In this document: piece by piece, positions 43,111 through 51,252 of the stretch
Numbering within the stretch: the stretch's first letter is position 1
Layout: each line of letters begins with the position of its first letter
From: UBA11865 sp041570195
Lineage (GTDB): Bacteria; Chloroflexota; Anaerolineae; Promineifilales; Promineifilaceae
NCBI GenBank assembly: GCA_041570195.1
Contig: JBFFWQ010000018.1
Span: forward strand, 1 to 64,000
Direction of reading: 5' to 3'
DNA: 64,000 nucleotides
Position numbers and translations under genes: made by a program
Notes under the pieces: generated by a model
Told to the model about the DNA's origin: nothing
Database searches by the model: none
The model's input: only the letters and a program-made list of their open reading frames with translations

Positions 43111-44644
43111 GCTGTTCCTCCTCTCTAACATGTTTCATTCTTTCGACGTAGGCTAGCAGTTCTTGCTCCACCATCGTATCTATAGGGGGACGGTCATAGG
43201 ATGCTAGCAGCCGCTGGGCCACATGGTACGCTCGCTGATGTGCGTCATCGGCCCCATCATCCGACCAATTATCATAGCCGCGCCGGTCGCTGATGATGGG
43301 CTTATAGAACGCGTTCCGATAGCGTTCCAACGTGTGATCGGTGCCAAAATGATGTCCTCCCGGCCCCACCCCAGCAATCGAGTCAAAGGCTAGCGTCTCA
43401 TCATTGATCTCAAGTTCGGACAGGAATTGATGCATCATGGCCAGTCCTTCCAGATCCAAGACAAACTTCTCCAACGAGCAGACCAGCCCCGCTTCCAGCC
43501 AGCCCGCACTATGCAATATGATATTGGTGTGAGCTAAAACGGCCGGCCAAAGAGTCATTTGAGTTTCATAAGCCGCCTGCGCATCGGGGATCTTTGAGTT
43601 ATTCAAACCACCACTACCCCGATAGGGTAGGCCATAATGGCGGGCCATCTGCGCGCCTATTATGAGAGCCTGTGCTCCTTCAGGGGTGCCAAAGGCAGGA
43701 CTGCCGTTTTGCATGTCAATATTGGTTGTAAAACCACCATAAATCACCGGGCAACCCGGATTAATCAGTTGGGTTAAGGCGATACCCGCCAGCGCCTCCG
43801 CGTTCTGTTGGGCAATAGCAGCAGCCATCGTGATCGGACTCATTGCCCCAGCCAATATGAATGGCGTTATGATCGTCGGTTGGCCGTGCTGACAATAGAC
43901 GATCAGGGCGCCCAACATATGCTCGTCAAAACGTAAAGGGCTATTGGCGTTTACATTGCTGGCCAGAACCGGATTTTGGCGAATCGTCTCCAGGCCTCCA
44001 AATGCGATGGCAGCCATCTGGATGTAATCCGTGGCTGCTATCCGGCCATGGGCCGCCGTCGTATATACCTTGTCGCTAAGGGTCAAAAGAGAAAATCCTT
44101 TCTCCAGATGACGCAGCGCCACGGGTACGTCTTGCGGCTCTACGAGTAACCCTTCCACAATATGTACAGGCCCACAAATCTGGGCCAGTTTAACCATCTG
44201 GCGATAATCATCTAGGGTTCCCGGCCGCCGGCCGCTCTTCAAATCGGCATAATAGGGCGCTGCTCCAACGGTAGCGAAGTTGATGTGATTGCTGCCTATA
44301 CACAGTGAATGGGCAGGGTTTCGTGCGTGAAGCGTGAACTCGGACGGGGCTTTGGCCACTAATTCCCGCACCAATGGCCGGTCAAGCCAAACATGCTGGC
44401 TCTGATAATCTACCCGAGCCCCAGCTGCTGCCCAAATGCCTATGGCTTCACTCTCCAGAAAATCAATCCCGATCTCTTCCAAAATACGCATGGATGCTCG
44501 GTCGATCTGGTCCACTTGTTCTGATGATAACATCTCAACCGGCGCCATAGGATTGACTAGCCGGCGAAACGGTTTATCGGCAAGCGGCGTTAGCGGCTGT
44601 ACTTTGCGCCGGGCCTGTCGCCGGCGCGCTGGGCGCCTGGTCAT
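43103..44644 (-). CDS. trimethylamine methyltransferase (MttB) family protein, non-pyrrolysine (paralogue 4)
   Basis: A 513-residue MttB-superfamily protein without an internal amber codon: SMRILEEIGIDFLESEAIGIW, ATVGAAPYYADLKSGRR, GAMSPITMAAAIAQQNAEAL, GGHHFGTDHTLERYRNAFY. It most resembles paralogue 3. The N-terminus is basic (TRRPARRRQARRK). It is the second structural gene of the IclR-regulated operon and overlaps the flavoprotein gene by eight bases, so a methyltransferase-dehydrogenase pair is likely. Its substrate is unknown. Confidence 0.92.
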   Translation of the reverse strand: MTRRPARRRQARRKVQPLTPLADKPFRRLVNPMAPVEMLSSEQVDQIDRASMRILEEIGIDFLESEAIGIWAAAGARVDYQSQHVWLDRPLVRELVAKAPSEFTLHARNPAHSLCIGSNHINFATVGAAPYYADLKSGRRPGTLDDYRQMVKLAQICGPVHIVEGLLVEPQDVPVALRHLEKGFSLLTLSDKVYTTAAHGRIAATDYIQMAAIAFGGLETIRQNPVLASNVNANSPLRFDEHMLGALIVYCQHGQPTIITPFILAGAMSPITMAAAIAQQNAEALAGIALTQLINPGCPVIYGGFTTNIDMQNGSPAFGTPEGAQALIIGAQMARHYGLPYRGSGGLNNSKIPDAQAAYETQMTLWPAVLAHTNIILHSAGWLEAGLVCSLEKFVLDLEGLAMMHQFLSELEINDETLAFDSIAGVGPGGHHFGTDHTLERYRNAFYKPIISDRRGYDNWSDDGADDAHQRAYHVAQRLLASYDRPPIDTMVEQELLAYVERMKHVREEEQHG

Positions 44645-44647
44645 CGA

Positions 44648-45280
44648 TCAAGAACCATTATGGAACTCCCGCACGGCATGCCACCGTGGATTATCCTGAT
44701 AGTCGAAGTATTTGATGCGCGTCACTTGCAAGGCGCGACTATCGGCTATGCCGCCAGGCAAATGCCCGTTGTAAAGCTTGATCGATACGTAGTATTCAGG
44801 TGATAGATCTTGTACCGCTTGATCGTGAGCCTGACTTCGACTCCACTGCTTCTTGACGCTTGTATCTGCAAATATAACCAGGTTGCTGAAATCGCCTGAT
44901 AACATAGCCATCGTGCTATAGCTAAGCAATCCCGGATAATCGGGGATCTCGCCGACCAAGATCTCGTCAAATTCATCACCTAGTTTCAAGTTGGCGTCTT
45001 CCCGACGGTGGCCCAAAAAACCGACAAAAGCCAGTTCACCCGGTTGAGACAATATCTCCGGCTGGGCGACAACCAGTCGGTAGAACCAATTATCCCGGTT
45101 AGGCTGGTGAACAATGATGGGGGGCTTGCCATTGGCGCAATGTTTTTGATCCTCCAAGAAGAGGCACAATTGATCGACCATGAAACGCAATGTGTTGACG
45201 TCATAAACGATTCGCTCAGGGTTAGTAAATGGCCTCGCTCGGACAACCTCGGCCGGTTTCAAGGTCAATTCTTGATCCAT
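44648..45280 (-). CDS. hypothetical protein
   Basis: A 210-residue soluble protein I do not recognise. It has no signal peptide or membrane segment. Visible features: NWFYRLVVAQPEILSQPGE, GFLGHRREDANLKLGDEFDE, LVGEIPDYPGLLSYSTMAML and RIKYFDYQDNPRWHAVREF; no metal-binding cysteine cluster and no nucleotide motif. GAGG precedes the ATG. It is the first gene after iclR and lies three bases from MttB-4, so its role is tied to that methyltransferase. Function is unknown. Confidence 0.7.
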   Translation of the reverse strand: MDQELTLKPAEVVRARPFTNPERIVYDVNTLRFMVDQLCLFLEDQKHCANGKPPIIVHQPNRDNWFYRLVVAQPEILSQPGELAFVGFLGHRREDANLKLGDEFDEILVGEIPDYPGLLSYSTMAMLSGDFSNLVIFADTSVKKQWSRSQAHDQAVQDLSPEYYVSIKLYNGHLPGGIADSRALQVTRIKYFDYQDNPRWHAVREFHNGS

Positions 45281-45324
45281 CGTTTTCCTCGTTGCAGTTG
45301 CCTGCGCCAGTGGCCGAACATCAC

Positions 45325-46158
45325 TTATCGTAATGCATCATTGCCATTGCCCGGTATCGATACATCGCTCACGCTGCGACGCTGGCCAAATCCCATCTCG
45401 GCCGAGATCGTTTGCGCCGTTTCTTGTAAGGGATTTATGAAGCTTTCCACGATCCCAGGTCCCATGCGGTAGGTCGGCCCAGAGACAGATACGGCAGCCA
45501 CAGCCTGACCTTCATGATTGAATATAGGCGCAGCGATGCCACTGAACCCCGCTTCGAACTCCTCATGCACAATGGCGTATCGTTGCAGCCGGATTTCTTT
45601 CAGGATATTGATGAGCGTTTGGTCGTCAGTCACCGTCTGGCTTGTGTACTTCACCAAAGGCAGTGCGAGCCTGACGGAACGTTCCCTGTCTGGCAAATAG
45701 GCCAACAGCACTTTTCCGGCCGCCGTACAATGCAAGGGCGTGCGCCGACCGATCCATCCTTCGTAGCGGATCGGTTGGGGGCTGCGCGCCCGTTCGATGT
45801 TCACACATTCATGACCTTCTATTACGGTGATGTTTACTGTTTCCTGCGTAGATGCCACCAAGTCATTCAGATAAGGCTGGGCCACTCCGCGCACGTCCAG
45901 TCGCCCCAAAGCCACTCCGGCCAGGCCGATCAATCCTAATCCCAGCCGGTACCTCCCCGATTCTGGATTTCGACTAACCAGGCCACCTGCTTGCAGTGTC
46001 GCCAAGATGCGGGAAACGGTGCTTTTGTGCAAGCCAAGGCGATGGGCCAGTTCGGTCACGCGAAGTTCAGGCTCGTACTCAGTGAAGCTGCGCAGAATAG
46101 CTATCGCCCGCGCGACTGATTGGACGCTTTCAGTCGTCCTCGGCTTATCTTTAGGCAT
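45325..46158 (-). CDS. IclR family transcriptional regulator
   Basis: A 277-residue IclR-type regulator: winged helix-turn-helix VQSVARAIAILRSFTEYEPE, VTELAHRLGLHKSTVSRILA and a C-terminal effector-binding domain (RRTPLHCTAAGKVLLAYLPD, GFSGIAAPIFNHEGQAVAAVSVSGP). ATG at 46158 has GGAG ten bases upstream. It heads the minus operon with unknown protein, MttB-4, flavoprotein and PhnD-like gene, so it should respond to a substrate of these. Strong promoter and dyad lie in the gap before it. Confidence 0.9.
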   Translation of the reverse strand: MPKDKPRTTESVQSVARAIAILRSFTEYEPELRVTELAHRLGLHKSTVSRILATLQAGGLVSRNPESGRYRLGLGLIGLAGVALGRLDVRGVAQPYLNDLVASTQETVNITVIEGHECVNIERARSPQPIRYEGWIGRRTPLHCTAAGKVLLAYLPDRERSVRLALPLVKYTSQTVTDDQTLINILKEIRLQRYAIVHEEFEAGFSGIAAPIFNHEGQAVAAVSVSGPTYRMGPGIVESFINPLQETAQTISAEMGFGQRRSVSDVSIPGNGNDALR

Positions 46159-46230
46159 CGGCAAAACGCTCCGCTGCGTTACTTGATTGGCGAGATTAAG
46201 TTGTTGCGTATTATGAAACCCTGTTCCGAG

Positions 46231-46240
46231 ACGTGCACGT
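46231..46240. promoter_or_regulatory. palindrome ACGTGCACGT at the iclR transcription start
   Basis: A perfect 10-bp palindrome that covers the expected transcription start (about 46238) of the minus-strand promoter. Binding here would block the promoter, fitting autorepression. It is not an established IclR site. Confidence 0.4.
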
Positions 46241-46244
46241 GCTG

Positions 46245-46274
46245 ATTATAGGCGAAGTTGGCCGATCACGTCAA
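46245..46274 (-). promoter_or_regulatory. sigma70-type promoter for the iclR operon
   Basis: On the minus strand TTGACG (46274-46269) and TATAAT (46250-46245) are separated by 18 bases. It is the best-matching promoter in the window and is placed about 87 bases before the iclR start codon. Confidence 0.65.
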
Positions 46275-46405
46275 TAGGTACGTCAGTACGATTTTGGTTC
46301 GAGCATACTGATAACAAGATGAATCGACGGCGCCGCTTCGCATTGTGAAGCACTCACTCCCGTTCCGCGGCCACGGCGCCACGAAACTACTCATCAACGG
46401 CCGCG

Positions 46406-46414
46406 TGTTATACT
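46406..46414 (+). promoter_or_regulatory. extended -10 element for a leaderless DUF58 transcript
   Basis: TG-T-TATACT is an extended -10 box ending six bases before the ATG at 46421, so transcription would start on or next to the first base of the start codon. No Shine-Dalgarno sequence is present in the gap. Confidence 0.5.
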
Positions 46415-46420
46415 AGCCCA

Positions 46421-47725
46421 ATGACCTCCCCGACAAGAGTTCGCGTCCGGCTAAAGGCTCGCTACCTTCCTTTTTTGCTCGGGCTAGTGCTTTTACTACA
46501 GCTGATTGTTCCCCATAAAAGCTGGATGATCCTGCTGGTGGGCCTGGGTGGCGCGTGGCTGATTGGCAATCGTTGGGCCTATTCGCTGGCCAGGAGTCTG
46601 GAACTGACGCGTGAGCGCCGCTTTGGCTGGACGCAGGTCGGCGATAACTTACAGGAACGTTTTACTCTGACAAATCGTGGTTGGGCGCCAGCACTTTGGG
46701 TTACGGTGCGCGATCATTCTACCCTACCCGGCTACCAGGCCAGCAAAGTGCGAACGGTGGGAGGACGGGCCTTGATCCACTGGTTCACGGATGGCGTTTG
46801 CTACCGCCGTGGCTTGTTCACGTTGGGACCCACTACTTTCGAGACGGGCGATCCTTTCGGTTTCTATCGCGTCACGATTGACTATCCCGGCCTCTCGACA
46901 ATGATGGTCATGCCGCCCATCGTGAAGCTGCCCGCCATCGACATCGCCTCCGCTGCGCGAGCAGGAGAGGGCCGACCCATCGCAGAACGCTCGCCAGACC
47001 GCTCAATAAGCGCAACCGGCGTGCGCGAGTTTGCTCAGGGCGACAGTCTGCATCGAATTCATTGGCCCACCTCGGCCCGTCACGATGATCTCTTTGTGCG
47101 TATTTTCGAACGTACACCGGCCAGCGACTGGTGGATCTTTCTGGATCTGTACCAACAGGTGCAGGCTGGCGTTGGGCAGAACGCATCTGAAGAACAAGCC
47201 ATAATCCTGGCCGCTTCCCTGGCGTCGCAAGGACTAGAAGGAGGCACGGCCGTCGGCCTGGCGACTTCCGGACTGGGCCAGGGCGCCGTCTGGCTGCCGC
47301 CGAAACTGGGAGACGATCAGCGCTGGCGAATCTTGCGCGAACTTGCTCTGGTAGAGCCCGGCGATCAGCCCCTTACCCGGCAATTGGCCGGCGCCAGCGC
47401 CACGCTGAAAGAACGTAGCAGCTTGATCATCATCACGGCCGATATTGAGGGACAATGGCTCAACCCCATGCTGCTGCTGATGCGGCGCGGGATCATACCC
47501 ACGGTGCTACTGCTGGATCGGGCAGCATTTGGCGGGCAAGGAGAGGCAGCCGGCGTTTTGGGCTCGTTGCTCGATCTGGGCGTCACCCACCATCTTATCA
47601 TGCCCGATCTCCTGGAGCGGCCCGAAATGCAGCCAGGGCAAATCGGCAAATGGCGCCGCACGCAACGAGGTCATTGGGAACCAAAGTTTGACCACGCTGC
47701 GCTGGATTGGAGAGAGCTGACATGA
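46421..47725 (+). CDS. DUF58 domain-containing protein
   Basis: A 434-residue protein with two N-terminal membrane segments (LPFLLGLVLLLQLIV, MILLVGLGGAWLIGN) and a DUF58/von Willebrand-like region: GVREFAQGDSLHRIHWPTSA then FVRIFERTPASDWWIFLDL. Such proteins occur with transglutaminase-type TgpA, as here, where the ATG of the next gene overlaps the stop (ATGA). They are linked to cell envelope or membrane-protease functions. The gene seems unrelated to the methylamine genes on both sides. It appears to be translated without a leader. Confidence 0.85.
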   Translation: MTSPTRVRVRLKARYLPFLLGLVLLLQLIVPHKSWMILLVGLGGAWLIGNRWAYSLARSLELTRERRFGWTQVGDNLQERFTLTNRGWAPALWVTVRDHSTLPGYQASKVRTVGGRALIHWFTDGVCYRRGLFTLGPTTFETGDPFGFYRVTIDYPGLSTMMVMPPIVKLPAIDIASAARAGEGRPIAERSPDRSISATGVREFAQGDSLHRIHWPTSARHDDLFVRIFERTPASDWWIFLDLYQQVQAGVGQNASEEQAIILAASLASQGLEGGTAVGLATSGLGQGAVWLPPKLGDDQRWRILRELALVEPGDQPLTRQLAGASATLKERSSLIIITADIEGQWLNPMLLLMRRGIIPTVLLLDRAAFGGQGEAAGVLGSLLDLGVTHHLIMPDLLERPEMQPGQIGKWRRTQRGHWEPKFDHAALDWRELT

Positions 47726-50082
47726 GGCGCAGATGGCTGCGCCGTTTGAATCGAAGAATGCGCCGGGAGAACTGGTTGGCGCTTGGCCTGGTTCTGGCGA
47801 TCTTCTTTATCATCCTCTTGCGGGTTGCCAGCGCTGTAGACGGCCTTGAATTTAGTCTCCTATGGCCAACGACTCTTCTGGGGTTAGCGCTCGGATGGGG
47901 GCTGGCAGCGGTCGCCGCGGGTCACCTGACGATCATCCTCGGTGTGCTGCTTGGCCCACCCTTGATAATAATCCAGGTCGGCAACTTGTTAGCGCCATTG
48001 GCAGCTTTGGCCGTTTCCTTCGTCGCCTTCGTCAGCCAGGCGATACTCTCAAGCGCTATGCCCGCGTCCACTTCCCTTGTCACTGCTCGAGATGAACTTG
48101 CGGCTGCCACTAGTGCGCTCGTCACGCGATTGTACGATTGGTTCCTGGCATTGACGGGCGGAGAGCCTCTGTTCGACCCGGTGGCCACCGCAATTCTGTG
48201 GCTGCTGGTGCTATGGGCGGCCGCCTTTTGGGCCGGTTGGTCCGTGCGGCGGCGTAACCAACCAATGTTCGCTCTACTTCCCGCCTTAATATTGTTGGCG
48301 GTTATTATCATCATCACCGGCACGTCAGCCTTGTACCTGGCGCCCGCGCTAGCACTGATGTTGATACTGAAAGCCACTATATCGCACGCCAAACGAGAAC
48401 AGAAGTGGAAGGCGGATGAAATCAACTTTTCGCAGAAATCCGGCCGCAAGGTCGCCTGGACGACCTCGGGGCTGGCGCTGGCTTTGATGATCGTGATGCT
48501 CATCATGCCTTCGCCTTCGATTTACCGCCTGGCGGACCTGGCCCGAAACCGGTCCCAGCAACAGCGAGACCAGGAACTGGCCCGCTCATTAGGGTTGGAA
48601 GCTGCACCGGATGCGCGTGCTGTCGACGCCTTCGCCAATGAACGCCTTGGTGGCTTGCCGGCGCGCCACCTGATCGGTTCTGGACCCGAGTTATCCGAGC
48701 AGCCAATCATGGCCATCAGCGTCGAAGGGCCTAGTGCCCAGGCAAGCCGATTGCGCTACTGGCGGGGCCAGACCTATGACCGCTACAATGGTCGCGGCTG
48801 GGAGACCGGGGGCACGAGCACGATCGACTACGCGGCCGGCGAAACAGCCGGGAGAGCATTGGAGGGCCAGCAGTTGGTACGCCAGGAAGTGCGCCCCCTG
48901 ACCGAACTCGGCGGGCTGCTATACGCCGCCGGCACGTTATGGACGGTAGATGAGGCCTTTCAGATCGCCTGGCGCGCCCGCTATCGTGCGACCGAAACTT
49001 ATACAGACTTCTTCGCGGCAGCGGCGGCCGATGGCAATACAGGCACCTATCGCGTGGATTCCTTCGTTCCCGATTTCGGCGAGGCTGAGCTGCGCGCCGC
49101 TGGCCGAGATATACCCGACTGGATCGCAGAGCGCTATCTGGCCCTGCCGGATGATGTATCGGCCCGGGTGAGGGCGCTGGCGCGCGATCTGACGGCTACC
49201 GAGCTAACAGCTTATGACCGGGCGCGGGCCATCGAGGCGTATTTACGCCAGTTTCCCTACACGCTTGGCCTACCCGCGCCGCCGGCCGACCGTGAAATAG
49301 CCGATTACTTCCTCTTTGAGCTTCAGCGCGGTTACTGTGATTATTATGCAACCACCATGGTCGTTCTGGCCCGGGCGGCAGGTCTGCCGGCGCGCCTGGC
49401 CACCGGGTTCATCGGCGGAATGTATGACCAGGAAGAACGCCGCTTCACAGTCACGGCCGATCTGGCCCACTCCTGGCCAGAGATCTACTTCCCGAATTAT
49501 GGCTGGATTCAATTTGAGCCTACAGGCGGCCGGGCCATCATCGAGCGCCCGGCCAAGGCCCGGCCGCCGGTTGAATCGGAGCTAGAAGCAGAATTAGAAC
49601 CGATTACCGAGGCTCGTAGTCGCGCCCGATGGAACCTGGTGCTAGGCGCTGCGGCCGGGGTGATGCTCTTCGCTGCCGTGGCTACCGTTAGCTGGTGGCT
49701 CGTAGATATTTGGCGGCTGCGCTACCTCAGTCCAAACCGGACCATCATACAGCTCTTCAAACGACTAAGTCGTGGTGGCCATCGGTTGGATGTGCGACCA
49801 GAGCCAGGCGAGACGCCCCACGAATTCGCCGGCCGGTTGAGTGCGCGATTGGTTGCACTGTCCGGCAGCGAGCCCGAGAATGGGTCGTTGGCCTCAGCTC
49901 CAGAAGCGGTCTATTGGTTGACCGGACTCTATACGCGTTGTCTATTCAGCCCTTACGAAGCGCAGGCGAAGCAGCGCGCGCTGGCCATCCATACCTGGTC
50001 GCGGCTGCGCATCCAGCTGCTATGGGCAGCACTGCTGCAACGAAGCAAAAAAGGGATCCGCCGCTCTCATGACAGCCGCTAA
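47722..50082 (+). CDS. TgpA-like transglutaminase membrane protein
   Basis: A 786-residue membrane protein. N-terminal half has several helices (WLALGLVLAIFFIILLRV, LAAVAAGHLTIILGVLLGP, PMFALLPALILLAVIIII, SGLALALMIVMLIMP). The periplasmic/extracellular transglutaminase core has the catalytic Cys in ELQRGYCDYYATTMVVLARA and the His in DLAHSWPEIYFPNYGWIQFEP. Another helix (LVLGAAAGVMLFAAVATVSWW) and a C-terminal DUF4129-like tail follow. It is coupled to the DUF58 gene by a four-base overlap. Confidence 0.88.
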   Translation: MRRRWLRRLNRRMRRENWLALGLVLAIFFIILLRVASAVDGLEFSLLWPTTLLGLALGWGLAAVAAGHLTIILGVLLGPPLIIIQVGNLLAPLAALAVSFVAFVSQAILSSAMPASTSLVTARDELAAATSALVTRLYDWFLALTGGEPLFDPVATAILWLLVLWAAAFWAGWSVRRRNQPMFALLPALILLAVIIIITGTSALYLAPALALMLILKATISHAKREQKWKADEINFSQKSGRKVAWTTSGLALALMIVMLIMPSPSIYRLADLARNRSQQQRDQELARSLGLEAAPDARAVDAFANERLGGLPARHLIGSGPELSEQPIMAISVEGPSAQASRLRYWRGQTYDRYNGRGWETGGTSTIDYAAGETAGRALEGQQLVRQEVRPLTELGGLLYAAGTLWTVDEAFQIAWRARYRATETYTDFFAAAAADGNTGTYRVDSFVPDFGEAELRAAGRDIPDWIAERYLALPDDVSARVRALARDLTATELTAYDRARAIEAYLRQFPYTLGLPAPPADREIADYFLFELQRGYCDYYATTMVVLARAAGLPARLATGFIGGMYDQEERRFTVTADLAHSWPEIYFPNYGWIQFEPTGGRAIIERPAKARPPVESELEAELEPITEARSRARWNLVLGAAAGVMLFAAVATVSWWLVDIWRLRYLSPNRTIIQLFKRLSRGGHRLDVRPEPGETPHEFAGRLSARLVALSGSEPENGSLASAPEAVYWLTGLYTRCLFSPYEAQAKQRALAIHTWSRLRIQLLWAALLQRSKKGIRRSHDSR

Positions 50083-50235
50083 CAGCCCGTTGGTTTCGAG
50101 CCCTGAACGCCTGCATTTACGCGGTTCCAAAGGACCCTCTGGCCAGATGAACGGCTACAGCGATGTTCGGGGCATGGCCGTCAGCCCCAATGTGGTCGGC
50201 AAGTGATCCCGTGACCGGGGCGCCTCAATATCGTC

Positions 50236-51114
50236 TCATGTCTCGCCTGCCTCGCGCTTCCGGCGGGCGCGAAACGCCTTGATCCAATTCATGCCGTAGT
50301 CATCACGGCCCATTGCCAAATCGGCAGCCAGAATCGCCGTGATTATCTCCTTCACCAGAGGATTGGTGATCGGGCAGGTCAGGCCAGCATGGATGGCCAT
50401 GGCAATGAACGCAGCGTTGACGTATTTGCGATCGGGTAGGCCAAAGGAGATATTGCTGGCGCCCATCGTCACGTTAACGCCAAACTCTTTCACGACCAAC
50501 ATGATCGTCTCCAGGGAAACTCGGCCGGCGCTGCTGTCAGCTCCCATAGTCAAGGCCAGGGGATCGACAACGATATCCTCGGGCGGAATACCTAGTTGAC
50601 CTGCGCGCTCAATGATCTTTCCGGCGACCGCCAGCCGCTTCTCGGGCGTCTCCGGGATGCCCTCGTCATCCATACACAAACCAATGACTGCGGCCTCATG
50701 TTCTTTGACCAACGGCAAAATCGCTTCCAGGGATCGCTCTTCGCCATTGACCGAGTTCACCAGAGCCTTGCCCTCATACAACGAGAGGGCGGCAGCCAGC
50801 GCATCTGGATCGGCCGTGTCAATGCACAAGGGCACGTCTGTCACTTCCATCACGGTACGCATTACCTGGCCGAGCAAGACGGGTTCGTCCGCGCTCGGCA
50901 CGCCAGCATTCACATCCAAGATTACAGCGCCGGCCACAACCTGGCTCAAGGCATCCTGGCGCACAATATCGAAATTCCCGTCCTGTAAAGCAGCCAGGAC
51001 TTTCTTGCGGCCGGTCGGGTTGATTCGTTCGCCGATGACTGAAGTCGGTCCAGTGCGGCTAATCTCCACCGTCTTTGTCTTGGATGCAACTATCGTTCGT
51101 AAGTTATTTGGCAT
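50236..51114 (-). CDS. methyltetrahydrofolate:corrinoid methyltransferase (MtgA/MtvA-like), copy 2
   Basis: A 292-residue protein of the pterin-binding fold: VIGERINPTGRKKVLAALQD, VILDVNAGVPSADEPVLLGQ, CIDTADPDALAAALS, KALVNSVNGEERSLEAILPL, IGLCMDDEGIPETPEKRLAV and VTMGASNISFGLPDRKYVNA. It is a paralogue of the gene at 40006. It should transfer methyl between a corrinoid protein and THF. ATG at 51114 is chosen for GAGGT five bases upstream. The last residues are basic (FRARRKREAGET), a weaker form of the tail in copy 1. It is the last gene of its operon and has no corrinoid gene next to it. Confidence 0.9.
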   Translation of the reverse strand: MPNNLRTIVASKTKTVEISRTGPTSVIGERINPTGRKKVLAALQDGNFDIVRQDALSQVVAGAVILDVNAGVPSADEPVLLGQVMRTVMEVTDVPLCIDTADPDALAAALSLYEGKALVNSVNGEERSLEAILPLVKEHEAAVIGLCMDDEGIPETPEKRLAVAGKIIERAGQLGIPPEDIVVDPLALTMGADSSAGRVSLETIMLVVKEFGVNVTMGASNISFGLPDRKYVNAAFIAMAIHAGLTCPITNPLVKEIITAILAADLAMGRDDYGMNWIKAFRARRKREAGET

Positions 51115-51252
51115 TCTCCACCTCAAACGGATCAGTTAACGACTACGAATTGTTATCTCTTTTCTCGTGGTTTGATCGGGGCTGCCGATCGATAGATCTC
51201 CAGGTCCTATGTCCGTTCGGACTTCTTGCCCTGGTTTTTCCCGGCTTTCGAA

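Noticed and set aside
50083..50235. A terminator between the convergent TgpA and MtgA-2 genes.
   Set aside because: Only short imperfect stems without T-tracts could be drawn.
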